In this document: piece after piece, positions 13,716 to 24,780 of the stretch
Layout of the letters: each line of letters begins with the position of its first letter
Position numbering within the stretch: the first letter of the stretch is position 1
Assembly: GCA_028023455.1 (NCBI GenBank)
Contig: JAQFVV010000278.1
Coordinates: 904,554-968,553, forward strand
Direction of reading: 5' to 3'
Length of the DNA: 64,000 nucleotides
Source of the DNA: Epiperipatus broadwayi
Taxonomy: Eukaryota > Onychophora > Udeonychophora > Euonychophora > Peripatidae
Made by a program: the position numbers and the translations under genes
The notes under the pieces: generated by a model
What the model saw: the letters and a program-made list of their open reading frames with translations, nothing else
Told to the model about the DNA's origin: nothing
Database searches by the model: none

Positions 13716-14375
13716 ATCTAGTGGATATATTATACATTACATCAAGATTAAAATATATACAATTAGAAATAGTCCCTATTAAAATAATAAAATGAGAAGA
13801 ATGCATTATAATTATTAAATTTTAGAAATTTTGCTGTTTTTAATAACAAAGTTTAATTTTTATTTTTTCAATTATAATAAATTCTTCATTTTTGTTTTCA
13901 TTTTATAAAATTAAGTTTATATTTTAAAATATAATTTTATTTATATGTGATTTATCAATTCCTTAATTCAGTGCATACAATCAGAATAATTAATTGATCT
14001 TAAAAACTTACAATAGTTACATTTTTTCATTAAATTTTTACAAATTTAAGATAGCATAAGTAAAAATTATTTTTAACTATTAACAAAACTAAAGATATTT
14101 TATTGTGCTCACAGATGTTGTTTCAAAAAATCAAAATAACTCAAATTGGATTTTTCTTGTTAAATAGTTTTTTTATCATTTTAGTTCCCACTGGTAAAGT
14201 AAATATTATTTGTTATCAAATTTTATTATCTAGCTGAGCATACTTTCGGCATAGTATATCAAATTCATAACACTCAAACTTACCATAAATTTTTGCCATT
14301 GAGTTTGAGCACTGTGATTTTGATTAACTAGGCTGAAAACATGCTCAGGTAAATATTAAAAATTTAAAACTATAT
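13716..14375. other. AT-rich spacer, no gene seen
   Basis: Low-complexity AT-rich DNA. Nothing recognised. Confidence 0.5.
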
Positions 14376-14472
14376 ATATATGATAACAGATGGCATTCTA
14401 CCAAAAACACCATCAAGCGTAGTTTTCTGTTTACATAAACGTCAGAGTGAGCATTCGCTATCTCTAACTTTA

Positions 14473-14530
14473 ATTACACTTTCAGATCATGATTTCAAGC
14501 TATTTGCTATCGTCAGTGAAAGACAGGAAT
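14473..14530 (-). ncRNA. Type I hammerhead ribozyme A1
   Basis: Minus-strand core: CTGACGA (14510-14516), stem II AGC/GCT with loop AAATA, then GAAAT, loop CATG and cleavage triplet ATC (14485-14487). Stem I is CTTTCA (14517-14522) perfectly paired with TGAAAG (14479-14484) directly beside the core. The pair at the base of stem II is a U-U mismatch where natural hammerheads usually have a purine-pyrimidine pair, so activity may be reduced. Confidence 0.8.
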
Positions 14531-14880
14531 AAGAAACTAGATCTAAACACAAACTCTGAGCATTTATAAAACAGTTTCTATTCAGCTTGCAAGCATAAAT
14601 CTTTTAGACACATTAATGTCTTCAAACTCAGCATAGCAATCCAGATAGCTACATGGGTCTGATCTCAGTTCAGCATCACCACATAGTAGAAGCCTCTGCA
14701 ATATACATCATTGCAAGAAAGACCTCAAAGGTACATTTATGAAAAACAAAAAAAAACACATTAAAAAACTTGCTAATGCTGGTATTTATGATAACAGATG
14801 GCGTTCTACCAAAAACACCATCAAGCGTAGTTTTCTGTTTACATAAACATCAGAGCCAGCATTCACTATCTCTAACTTTA

Positions 14881-14936
14881 ATTCCACTTTCACTGATGAT
14901 AGCAAATAGCTTGAAATCATGATCGGAAAGTGGAAT
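14881..14936 (+). ncRNA. Hammerhead ribozyme A2 at the inversion junction
   Basis: The core CTGATGA is at 14893-14899, GAAAT at 14913-14917, the CATG loop follows, and ATC is at 14922-14924. Because the left inverted unit supplies the 5' side, stem I is an 11-bp continuous match, ATTCCACTTTC with GAAAGTGGAAT, leaving one A-G mismatch beside the core. It lacks the stem I internal loop seen in A3. The inversion junction lies within stem I. Confidence 0.75.
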
Positions 14937-15286
14937 TAAAGTTAGAGATAGTGAATGCTCACTCTGACGTTTATGTAAACAGAAAACTACGCTTGACGGT
15001 GTTTTTGATAGAACGCCATCTGTTATCATAAATACAAGTGTTAGCAAGTTTTTTAACTTGTGTTTTTTTGTTTTTCATAAATGTACCTTTGGGGTCTTTC
15101 TTGCAATGATGTATATTGCAGAGGCTTCTACTATGTAGTGATGCTGAACTGAGATCAGACCCATGTAGCTATCTGGCTTGCTATGCTGAGTTTGAACACA
15201 TTAACGTGTCTAAAAGATTCATGCTTGTAAGCTGAATAGAAACTGTTTCATAAATGCTCAGAGTTTGTGTTTAGATCTAGTTTCTT

Positions 15287-15344
15287 ATTCCTGTCTTTCA
15301 CTGACGATAGCAAATAGCTTGAAATCATGATCTGAAAGTGGAAT
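15287..15344 (+). ncRNA. Type I hammerhead ribozyme A3
   Basis: The 5' side is ATTCC (15287-15291), TGT, CTTTCA (15295-15300), then the core CTGACGA (15301-15307). Next come stem II (AGC, AAATA, GCT), GAAAT (15321-15325), loop CATG and ATC (15330-15332). The 3' side is TGAAAG (15333-15338), T, GGAAT (15340-15344). Both halves of stem I pair perfectly around an asymmetric internal loop, the arrangement used for loop-loop contacts in natural type I ribozymes. Predicted cleavage is after 15332. Confidence 0.82.
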
Positions 15345-15533
15345 TAAAGTTAGAGATAGTGAATGCTCACTCTGACATTTATGTAAACAGAAAACTACGC
15401 TTGATGGTGTTTTTGGTAGAACGCCATCTGTTATCATAAATACAAGTGTTAGCAAGTTTTTTAACTTGTGTTTTTTTGTTTTTCATATATATATATATAA
15501 ATGTAAAATATGATACCTGTTAAAAAATATTAT

Positions 15534-15925
15534 ATATATAAAAAGAAATTTTAATGGTAATTATAATATTATAGTTTAAATTCTTTTGTAGTGCTTTCGA
15601 TTACATGGTCATCCTCATCAACTGAATTTCAATTTTTTTAAACTTAATGTTACATATATTCCCATAAGCTGTGGAAGAAAGAAATCATAAAAAGAGGAAA
15701 ATCAAAGAGGCAATTATGATTGATAAATATAAGGAAGATGTTATTAATAGGCAAGTTACAAATACGGCCATACACAGCTTATGGAAATATACGTAACATT
15801 AAGTTTAAAAAATTTGAAATTCAGTTAAATCTGATGAGGATTACCATGTAATCGAAATCGCTACAAAAGAATTTAAACTATAATATTATATTTACCATTA
15901 AAATTTCTTTTATATATATATATAT
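15534..15925. repeat. Foldback element with hammerhead-like motif, Penelope-end type
   Basis: Arms of about 130 bp (15540-15680 and 15775-15925) are inverted around a centre with a short unexplained segment (about 15680-15775). On the plus strand the right arm has CTGATGA (15830-15836), then the hairpin GATTAC-CAT-GTAATC, then GAAA, about 70 bp from the outer end. The left arm has the complement. The stem III region (ATCGCTA on the right, AGCACTA on the left) fits a decayed AGCGCT palindrome. Geometry matches the Penelope pair at 35.3-37.8 kb. Both ends sit in AT repeats. Ribozyme identity is tentative because stem I is poor. Confidence 0.55.
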
Positions 15926-16112
15926 AAAGTGGCTAAAATGCCCATAAATATGATTTATGGAAGAAATAAGAAAATAATTGTAGAATTGCAGTTCTTTATT
16001 TTATTATGAATGAAAAGTTCATAAAATACTATTTTAAGAGCTAGAATGAAAAGTTCAAATCACCTGTTATATCTTTATTCTATTGTATAATATAGTTAAA
16101 TCTACACAGAGT

Positions 16113-16395
16113 CAAAACTCTCCATACAGTAGCCCCACACAGTGCAAGCCAGAGTAATCAATAAATACAGGAACATTTGGGCATAAAATCTCTATCTACT
16201 GCCTACTCACCCAATATCCCCATCTAGTTTCTAGCTTGTGGCTTTCATCAGTGAGGAACTTTGGATCTGAAAGCACTGCATGTAGAATCTTATGATATAA
16301 TGAAATCCTTCAGTATAAAGCTTTGGGTCAAAAATGAAAACACAATAATGTTTCAATTCAAGCTTGTTAGCTGGTAGAGTCATATATTTTACTGG
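16113..16395 (-). repeat. Hammerhead repeat family C, single copy
   Basis: This minus-sense copy starts with the AAAACTCTCCATACAGTAG tail and runs through ATAAAATCTCTATCTACTGC to the ribozyme and then AAAACACAATAATG. No inverted mate follows. The ribozyme (16205-16266) has CTGATGA (16245-16251) and an excellent two-part stem I: TCCTCA with TGGGGA and ATCCAA with TTGGGT/TTGGAT-type partners. The cleavage triplet is changed to GAT, so this copy should not cleave. Confidence 0.7.
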
Positions 16396-16475
16396 TTAGT
16401 TTAGATTTAGGATTTTAATATATATTATAGATTAATTATTGTAGCAACAATAAAGCCATAAAATTTTAATGTTGA

Positions 16476-16605
16476 TAAGTTATTATTAATAACCATTATA
16501 AAATGCAGAAGTACTTTCAGTTATTTGTCTAACCATTCCTAACTGAAAATAGTTATGCCAATAACTGAAAGTGCTTCTGCATTCCATAATGGTTATTAAT
16601 AAGAT
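16476..16605. repeat. Inverted repeat (hairpin), about 45-bp arms
   Basis: The left arm contains TTATTAATAACCATTATAAA and TGCAGAAGTACTTTCAGTTA. The right arm is the near-complement, with TAACTGAAAGTGCTTCTGCA and CATAATGGTTATTAATAAG. There is a loop of about 40 bp. It resembles a small foldback or MITE and I do not recognise the family. Confidence 0.6.
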
Positions 16606-17084
16606 TTAGTATCTCAGTTGAACTGGTATGACCTTTGCTACCTCTAGCATTTGTCAAATATTACAATCAATGTCAATTAATTAAATTTAAATTGATGGTT
16701 GGACAACCATTTTAAAATATAACACAGTAAAAGTAAAACAAAAAAATCATATAATTTAAGTTAAGTAAGTTATTTTCATATTTTATTTATGAAAATGATT
16801 TTGAAAATAAAAAAATTGTAAAATATTTGGTTTTTTTTTTCATTAAATATTGACCTAGGGGAGACTTACAATCAAATAGTTTAGGGTCTCCTATAGATAA
16901 GATGAGAAATTCAGGTATATGAGCAAGAAGTGCTAAGTAAAAATTAATAATTTAAAGTTTTCAATAGTCAGCAAGGAGCTTTATATTTACAATAAAGCAT
17001 GTTCTGTAAATCCATTTAACTAATTAAATAAAGTTAAATTTAAATAGACAACAGATTAGAAGTAAATATATAAATTAATTATAG

Positions 17085-17930
17085 ATATATTAAACAACCT
17101 CCATACTTTCCTATTCTTTTTAAATTCATATAAATAAGGATACAATAAAAGATAAATGACACCCAAGATATATTTTATGCTGAACCAGCACTCATCAGTT
17201 GGCCTAAGCTACTATCTCTCATATATATCTCTATTATATGAAGAGTATTTATCTATAGTAAATTGCTACATTTTTATTTACCATTGTCAAACTCATTCCA
17301 CTCACAACTTTGACACCATCCACCTCAGATAAATACAATAATGATTATTCATAATCGTTTTCTAAACTTGAGATTATTTCTAGCACAGATATAAACTTTA
17401 AACCTCAGTTAAAGATTAATATATCTGATTATTTAATTTTAAACATACAGACACATAGAGTTATTCACCTTTCTCTTTCCCATGTGCAATATCTGTGTAA
17501 ATATATTAAACAAACTCCATACTTATCCATTCTTTTTAAATTCATAAAGATACAATAAAAGACAAATGCCCCCAAGATGCATTTAATATCTTTATAGATA
17601 TATTAAACAACCTCCATACTTCCCCATTCTTTTTAAATTCATATAAATAAAGATACAATAAAAGACACATGACCCACAAGATTCATTTTGTGCTGAACCA
17701 GCCCTCATATGTTGGCCCAGGTAACTATCTTTCATATATATCTCTGTTATATGGAGAGTATTTGTCTATAGTAAACTGTTACATTTTTATTTGCCATCGT
17801 CAAACTCACTCCACTCACAACTTTGACACATCCACCTCAGATAAATACAATAATGATTATTAGTAATCATTTTCCAAACTAGAGAATATCTTTATCACAG
17901 ATATAAAAATTAAACCTCAGTTAACAGTAA
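17085..17930 (-). mobile_element. Hammerhead repeat family D, tandem copies in minus sense
   Basis: Two long copies (about 17085-17430 and 17575-17930) and a short third piece (about 17505-17580) are in the same orientation. All share CATTCTTTTTAAATTCATA and AATACAATAATGATTATT. The ribozyme region in the first copy (minus strand about 17160-17215) has CTGATGA (17192-17198), stem II hairpin TGCTG/CAGCA and a CCAA/TTGG stem I, but GAAA has become AAAA. The second copy has CATATGA and is more decayed. The repeated ATG-initiated frame at 17669-17863 is a translation of the repeat and not a gene. Confidence 0.7.
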
Positions 17931-18739
17931 GGGAAATAAATTAAAACAAGGATTAGGGTCCTATAACAAACAAGACAAGAAAAAAAAACAAGTGGTAGCT
18001 TATGAAACAACTACAAAAACTAATTTTATAACACTTTTCAGTATTGACTTAAACACAGGTTAGAATTGTAAAATCCTCTGTAAAAAATAATAATAATAAT
18101 CTGTTAAGCCACTTGGCATGTGCCAGGTATAGCCTGATCAAGATAGCTTGACCAACTTTTAAGAAATTCTGATAGGATCCGTAGATGGTGAAGATATAAA
18201 ATATAGGCTTATTTGCACATAGGAGAACTGTTTCTTATCATCTGCAAGTGGAAATCCGGTGAAGTTATGCAGCAGATTGCCAAAACCAAGAAGGTCTCAA
18301 AGTGAATCAACTAAGAGAAATTGATTTAATTTTATATGGTACTTCAGATATGCTTATCTCTTTGTTTAGAGAGTCTACTGAATTATTTACAGAATCTGTA
18401 GTAAAACTGTTTAAAAGTATATGTGTATAAATAGAAAATTTCTACATATATATATAAAATACGTTGGTATTATATTACATGTATTTTTGGATCTAAACAT
18501 TGTTTTTTTTTAATCATTAATATTCTTAGTAAGTCGATACATATTATATATAAATGTATATTTAATTTTGCAATTTATATTAAATCTTTAAAGTTATTTC
18601 TTTATTCATTTTATTGGTTTATTTGTTTATTGGTTTATTACTTTATTTTTAATATAATAATGTATATTGATAATTTTTAAATACCAATGAAGATTATCTG
18701 AAATAAATAATGTTGTTATAATAATGACTTCAACACAAT

Positions 18740-19250
18740 TGAAATAAAACAATTATATATATATATATTCTTTATTATTGAACCGATTTTCGACATATAT
18801 TACGTTCTTTTCAAAATACACTTTTCTAGTACAATCACATGAAGCTTATATCGATCAATACTCCCTTTAATGTTCATTTTACACAATCAATATAATAATA
18901 TAACCTATTAACATATATATATACTCTACCTATACAATAGATAAAACCACGTTAACTACAATTAAATAATTATATACATAATTTACACACCATAAATTAT
19001 ATATTACTTTATATAAACCCTATTGAATATATTATATACATACACTTTATACATCAAATTATATATCATTTTTTCATATATTTCTAATAACTATACGTAA
19101 AATTAAAACCTTATTTATCTATCATTAATTAATTATTTACATACATCATATATATTAACTTACAAAAAACATTAAAAAAACAACAAATCAAATATATACT
19201 AAATTTTCCAAATTATCCTTTAATGCCCATTTACAACTCAACTCTACAGA
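18740..19250. other. G-poor insert with a possible decayed Penelope-end motif
   Basis: The plus strand is almost free of G for several hundred bases. It starts after an AT repeat with GAACCGATTTTCGACATATA. A GTTTCGA-like start beside an AT repeat resembles the outer ends of the Penelope pair and the 15.5-kb foldback, but no CTGANGA partner survives. The identity is a guess. Confidence 0.25.
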
Positions 19251-19929
19251 TCCTTTAACTAAATTAATACATTTACTCATATTCTCCTGAATGTTGTTAT
19301 TTAATTTATTTAATTGTCTGTGCCATTCTTCTCTAAATGGCGTCATCTCCAATGTGTATGTAATAATCTGTTATTGAATCTGATAGTTCATATTCTGAGT
19401 TGAAGTAAAATAGGGTTTTCACCAAAAAAAAACATTATGGTTCCACCCAAGGATATATATCTCTGTATGTGTTCTTTCTTATAAGTGACTGGTACCCCAA
19501 ATTAGAGTTAGTGGAGTTCAAATCATGTATTGTCAAATAAACACTTATAAATAAAAGTTAAGTGAGATCCATTGAGAGATTCATGGTGGGCAGGAACTTC
19601 AATATTTATTGTATTTAAATTTAATTAATTAAAATTCAAATTTTAAAAAATCCATGTTGATCTCATAATTTAAAAGTAATGTGGATGTATGTCAAAGTAT
19701 CTAGATGTTAATGTTGCACATATATGAGTCTTCAGTAGATACCCCATCACCACCTTATGGGATTAAGTCTGAAGTACATAAATAATGCAAACATTGTAGG
19801 TGTGGCCTGATCATAAATGATAATAAAAGAAAATTAAATAGATATTTAGTATTGAGACATGTGAGCAGTACTAAAGATATAAATAATAATTTAATTTAGT
19901 ATATTTAACAGATTGTACATCCAAACAAA

Positions 19930-21800
19930 AATGCACAGCTAATCTAGTTCACAAAGCATTTGCATAGTTTTTTGCACAGTAGTCCTAAATGTTCTATCAT
20001 CTGTTTCAAATATATTAACAGCATAAAAGTATTTATTGTACAATCTAAGTAATCTACTAATGCTGAATTTTTTAATGTTTCACTTTTAAATTTTGGAATA
20101 TTATACATATTTTTTGATCTTGTATCCTTTATCTTCACCTGAAATGATAATGTTGTTTGAAAACTTTTCACATTTATTATACCTGATGTAATTTTTTTAA
20201 AATACTTCATATCAGTATACATTCATCATTTGTAGAGTGCATTGTCATCACATATTATTTCTGATTTAATGTATCCTAAAAATATTTTATAAACCTTTTC
20301 CAGTGCTAATCTATTACTTAATTTACATGAGTTCCAGATCAAAGATCCATAATTTGAAATAGGTAAGACCAATGTATGAAACAAATACACACATGTATTT
20401 CTCTTGAACATTTTACAGTTTCTGAGAATTAAACCCATTATTTTATAACTTTTTGTAATAATATTTTGAATATTATTATTAAATGTTCCATTATTATTAA
20501 AAATAATACCTAAATCTTTATGATCTTCTTTTCTTGAAATACTTTTTGAGTTTAGTGTATAATTAAACAGACTTGTAGATGATTTTTTAGAAAATGATAT
20601 GACAACATTTTTCAATGTTAATTTCCGTATAGTTTCCCACACACCAATCCTAAAATTTTTTGATGTCAGACTGCAAAATCTTCTGATCATCAAAATTCTT
20701 AATAGTTTTATACAGTTTAATATCATCTGCAAAGCAGAGAATGTCAGAACTATTTACACACTGCTCTATATCCAATGAATAAACTGAAAAAAACAGTGGT
20801 CCAAGTATACTCCCTTGAGGCACTCCAGCATTACTAAAATACATGTATGATTTTGCAAATCCAAAAGATACAAAATTATGTCTATTTGAGACAAAATATA
20901 CAAATCACTGCAGAAGTTCACAACTAAACCCAATAGTGTGCAACTTACTAATCAATCTAGAGTGATCTACTCGGTCAAATGCTTTGCTTAAATCAAAATA
21001 AATCACATCTAGCACAATCTGTCATCAATTGCATTTGCAATAGCATCTTGAATATTTATCAAATTAGTCTCAACAGATCTACCTGGGATAAAACCATGTT
21101 GTGTTTTTGATAAAGATTTACATACTTTATCTATTATCTTATTATACACACATTTTTCAAAAATTTTTCATGCTATACATAATAATGAAATAGATCTATA
21201 ATTATTAACATCATTTGATTTGACTTTTGGTATTGGTATAACTTTTGCAACTTTCCAGGAATCAGGAAAAATACCCTGCAGTAAAAAGATATTAAAAATA
21301 TAACAAAGCACTGGAGCTAGCAGTTCAGCACATCCTTTATAAATAAAAACAGATAACATATCATATCCAAAACTTTTTTTTATTTTTAAGCTGTTTTATT
21401 ACTCATAAAATGTCATTATAATTTAATGAGTCAATAACTATCAAATCGTTATTTTTAAAAGCAGATTTAACTGTATATGATTTAGATGGCACATTTTCCC
21501 CTGTACATGATGAGAAGTAGTTGGCAAAAACATCAGCTGTAAGACTCCCATTGTCAATTGACATTTTATCTTTTACACCAGAATGTTTTTTAATAAATGA
21601 CAAAAAGGAATTTGAATTGCAATTTATATTGTCCTCTAGTTTCTCAATATATCTTTTGAAATCAATTTTTTCTATGATTTTAAATAATCTTCTAAAATTT
21701 ATAAAGTTATTATAACATATTATTGATCCTGATTTTTTAAACAACTTATGATGCTTATGTTTTCTTTTGTAAATACAAATCAATTTCTTAGAGAACCAAG
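19930..21800 (-). pseudogene. Decayed non-LTR retrotransposon (LINE) reverse transcriptase
   Basis: The element reads on the minus strand in several broken frames. At about 21783-21403 is a linker-like region with FLSFIKKHSGVK and DVFANYFSS. At 21359-21168 is the start of the reverse transcriptase, with WKVAKVIPIPK and NNYRSISLL. At 20844-20650 are motif B-like GVPQGSILGPLFFSVY and catalytic FADDIKLY. At 20732-20226 is the thumb and C-terminal region, with KDLGIIFNNNGTF. The FADD active-site pair is intact but stops and frameshifts break the frame. There is no endonuclease upstream, so it is 5'-truncated. It belongs to the Jockey/CR1-like LINE group by motif style. The clade is not resolved. 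Confidence 0.88.
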
Positions 21801-21924
21801 GAGGATATTTTTAGATGATTCATAGCATAATAGTATAATAACAATTGTCTGTCTGTATAATAATCAAGAATAATGTGTAAAAAAATTGTGTAACCTTTTT
21901 TAAGTTATTGAATAAAATCATTTT

Positions 21925-21949
21925 AAAGATGATGATGATGATGATGATG

Positions 21950-21991
<42 letters not shown>

Positions 21992-21992
21992 T
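21925..21992. repeat. (GAT)n then (AAT)n microsatellite
   Basis: A run of GAT units passes directly into AAT units. It lies just upstream of the 5' side of the minus-strand LINE. Confidence 0.9.
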
Positions 21993-22184
21993 AATTAATT
22001 AACTATCAAGAATAATAAGTCAAGATGATAGTGAATGGGCAAGTAGAAAAAACAAATGCAAACGAATATGAAGAGCAAAAATAGAAAAGCAAAGATAGAA
22101 ATAAACATAGACAAATTTAGATTTAAGTGAGATGCATTAGGAGGATGAGACTGATTATTTCTCAGTGATTATTTGTAATTATAG

Positions 22185-22345
22185 GGGATTTGAAGCCAGG
22201 CTATCAAAGTCCCCTTAGTTATCCAATCTATCTCATACAACCTATACATATGAGCACACACGTGAAAAAGTAAATGATCTCTAATCTCTAATATATGTAT
22301 TTCATGCTGAACCAGCACTCATCTGTTGGTCCAGATTATCATTTT

Positions 22346-22384
<39 letters not shown>

Positions 22385-22590
22385 ATATATATATATATAT
22401 ATATATATATCAATTAAATATGTGGGTGGGAGACGATGATCTAAACCAGCTGGTTCAGTAGGATATATGCATATTGGAGACAATTTATCTTTTTTCATGT
22501 GTGTGTGATCATGTGTCTAGGTTGTATGAGACAGAGCAGATATCTGATGGAAGCTTCAGAGTCTGTGTTCAAATCCTCTACAATTAAATA
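22185..22590. mobile_element. Hammerhead repeat family D, head-to-head pair around (AT)n
   Basis: The left copy (minus, 22185-22345) and right copy (plus, 22425-22590) face away from an AT repeat at 22349-22410. Both carry the module around AACCAGC and the downstream ACACACATG-like region. They end in a tRNA B-box-like TTCAAATCC on the right. The left ribozyme core is CAGATGA (one change) with intact stem II and GAAAT. In the right copy the CTGATGA box is deleted. Both are predicted inactive. Confidence 0.65.
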
Positions 22591-22714
22591 TACATATTTA
22601 CATATAGTAAAATACAGTAAATTGAATGTTACTAGCATTTCAGAAGATAGGATTAAGTAATATAACAACATAGCAGAATAATACTTTGATAATAAAACTA
22701 AAATGGATACCTCC

Positions 22715-24780
22715 AAGTCATTGATTCAACATTGAAACTTGGCTATCTCTAGCATTATCATAAATTACAAACAACTTCAATTATTTAAATTCAAATCAGG
22801 GGATGGTCTGGCAATTTAAAATATAACAAAATAAAAGTAAAGATAAAAATTTGATTCCTTTGATTGATAACTTATAATTAATTAATTATACAATTAAAAT
22901 TATAGTCATATTTTATTTATAAAAATGATTTTGAAAATTAAATATTTATAAAAGCTCGCATATATTAAAAATAATGTGTGTAAGTTAAGAAGAAGTCTCT
23001 CACATCTCTTTTCTAAATATTGATCTATGGAAAAGATTATAAATAAATAATTTATAGTCTTCTATTGAATAGATGAAGGATAATATGGATGTATAAGAAA
23101 GTACAATGTAAAAATTAAATAATTTAAACTAAAATCCGGAAATGAAGTTTGTAATTACAATAAATATATTGTGTAAATCATTCAACTATTTGAGTGAAGT
23201 TAAATTAAGCAAACAATAAGTTAGTTTTTTTTAAAAAGCAAAGGAAGAAATACAGTAAATAATATTAATGACTTAAAAAGAAATAATAAAAAAGGAGAAA
23301 AACAAGAATTAATGGCAAGGAAAAACAAATTTAAAGACAAGAAAAAAAAAACAGTGCAATCTATGCAAATAATTTTTCAGGCAAAGGTTAAATAAGAAAA
23401 ACAAAGTCTGTGCAGAGCTGAAATGCACATTACCAGTGTGATTATGCATAACTTATAAGCTTAAGAGATAGGGTCATGTGATCTATGACACTTATTTTGA
23501 CTATTGTTACAGTACTTTTTATTACTGAGTCAAACATAGCTACAGTTGTGAAATTTTGTGTAATAAAAAAAATTAAAATGGTGTGCTAAATCCATGCTTC
23601 ATATGATAGTTAAAGGCTGAACAACTTTTAAAAAATGCTAATAAAAAGTTGAGAGATGTCAAGCGTTGGTGGCCGAGTGGTCAGCACAGGTGCCTTACAA
23701 GCTGTTGTCCCAGGTTTGCCGTTTCGTATTCCAGCCGATGCTTTGATACATGAAAAAAAAAAATGAAAAAAAAGAGAGAGAGAAAAAAAGAAGTTTGGTG
23801 AAGATGTGAAATATAGCTTATTTTCTCATGGGAGAACTGTTTCTCATAACTGACAATTATATAGCTCATGACTTACATATAAGATTATCCAAACTAAAAA
23901 GAAATCAACATGGCACTTCCAACAAGAACATAGCAATCTGTCTAGCAAGCTTACTGAATTATTTAAAAAAGTTGTGGTAAAATTTTTTAAATTGATATGC
24001 ATATAGATGAGGCCTCCATAAATTTATAAATTGCATTTTATTACATGTATTTTTGTACTTAAACATTGTTTCATTTTTTAATCAATAAATACTACTAATA
24101 AATTGATACATATTTTATGTAAACATGTATGTATATTTAATTCTGACATTTGTATTTAATCTTTAATGTTTTTTTTTCATTATTATGTATTTTATGTGTC
24201 ACTTTATTCATAAAGTAATGGTAACTATGGGTAATTTCCAAACATTTCCCTCAAATTATCTAAAATAAGCAATGCCATTATTCAAATTACTTAATTGTCT
24301 ATGCCATACTCCTCTCAATAGTCTCATTCCCACTGCATACTTAACAACCCCTCATCAATTCTGTGAGTGGGGTCATTACTAAAGAAAAATGTGATGATTC
24401 TACCAGTGAATAGTATATACATGAATGTTTTGTATTAGAAGAAAATGGCACTCTAAATTGGAGCTAATGGAATTCAAAATACATATATTCTCAGAAACAT
24501 TTATAAAGAATGTTAAATGAGTCCATGGAAGAGATGATTTGATGTTTAACCATCATTATCTATAATAATTCAGTTTGGAATTTAAATTTCAATAAATCTT
24601 TACTAATGTAACAATTTTAAAGTAATTTTGTTATATACAACAACTGTATATATACATATTAAGGTATATCATTATTTGAGTAATCATTGGAAACACCATC
24701 ACCATCATCATAAGGTTAAATTCCTGATACAATACTTACTTATAAGCATTTCTGATTTGTAGTTCACTCCTAAACAAATA
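22715..24780. repeat. Long diverged interspersed repeat, copy 2
   Basis: This aligns in order with 16606-19850. It lacks the family D insertion and carries its own SINE at 23657-23790. A further partial match is at about 54690-55020 (TTCTGAGTTAAGAAAAATGA and AAAGAAAATGGCACTTTGAA). There is no long frame. Three diverged copies in one window suggest an old abundant element. Confidence 0.55.
23657..23790 (+). mobile_element. tRNA-Gly-derived SINE (copy 2)
   Basis: It starts TGTCAAGCGTTGGTGGCCGA. It has TGCCTTACAAGC in the anticodon arm and a mutated B box near 23713. The acceptor complement is CCGATGCTTTGA, followed by a long A-rich tail that passes into AGAGAG. It is inserted in the long repeat copy 2. 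Confidence 0.8.

Larger units (their letters stand above)
14376..15488. mobile_element. Retrozyme-like element, hammerhead family A, head-to-head 408-bp units
   Basis: A left block in minus sense (14376-14892) meets a right block in plus sense (14893-15488). Using the predicted ribozyme cleavage points as boundaries, the left block holds one full unit (14892 down to 14485, 408 bp) plus about 109 bp of a second. The right block starts inside a ribozyme and holds a full unit (14925-15332, 408 bp) plus about 155 bp more. Units carry landmarks such as AACAGATGGCGTTCTACC, AAACTACGCTTGATGG and CATGTAGCTATCTGG. Both outer ends run into ATATAT, suggesting insertion in an AT repeat. There is no open frame. 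Tandem units of a few hundred bp with a type I hammerhead fit metazoan retrozymes. The inverted pairing is the unusual part. Confidence 0.8.
16606..19850. repeat. Long diverged interspersed repeat, copy 1 (interrupted)
   Basis: Segments align by eye, in order, to 22715-24780. Examples are GCTACCTCTAGCATTTGTCA with GGCTATCTCTAGCATTATCA, GGAGAACTGTTTCTTATCAT with GGAGAACTGTTTCTCATAAC, and TTACATGTATTTTTGGATCT with TTACATGTATTTTTGTACTT. This copy is split by the family D tandem (about 17085-17930) and by about 500 bp of G-poor sequence (18740-19250). No coding frame survives and I do not know the element type. Confidence 0.6.

Noticed and set aside
14850-15047. 65-codon minus-strand frame
   Set aside because: It lies across the head-to-head junction of retrozyme A and reads through palindromic ribozyme sequence.
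23681-23869. Minus-strand 62-codon frame
   Set aside because: It is antisense to a tRNA-derived SINE and its A-rich tail.
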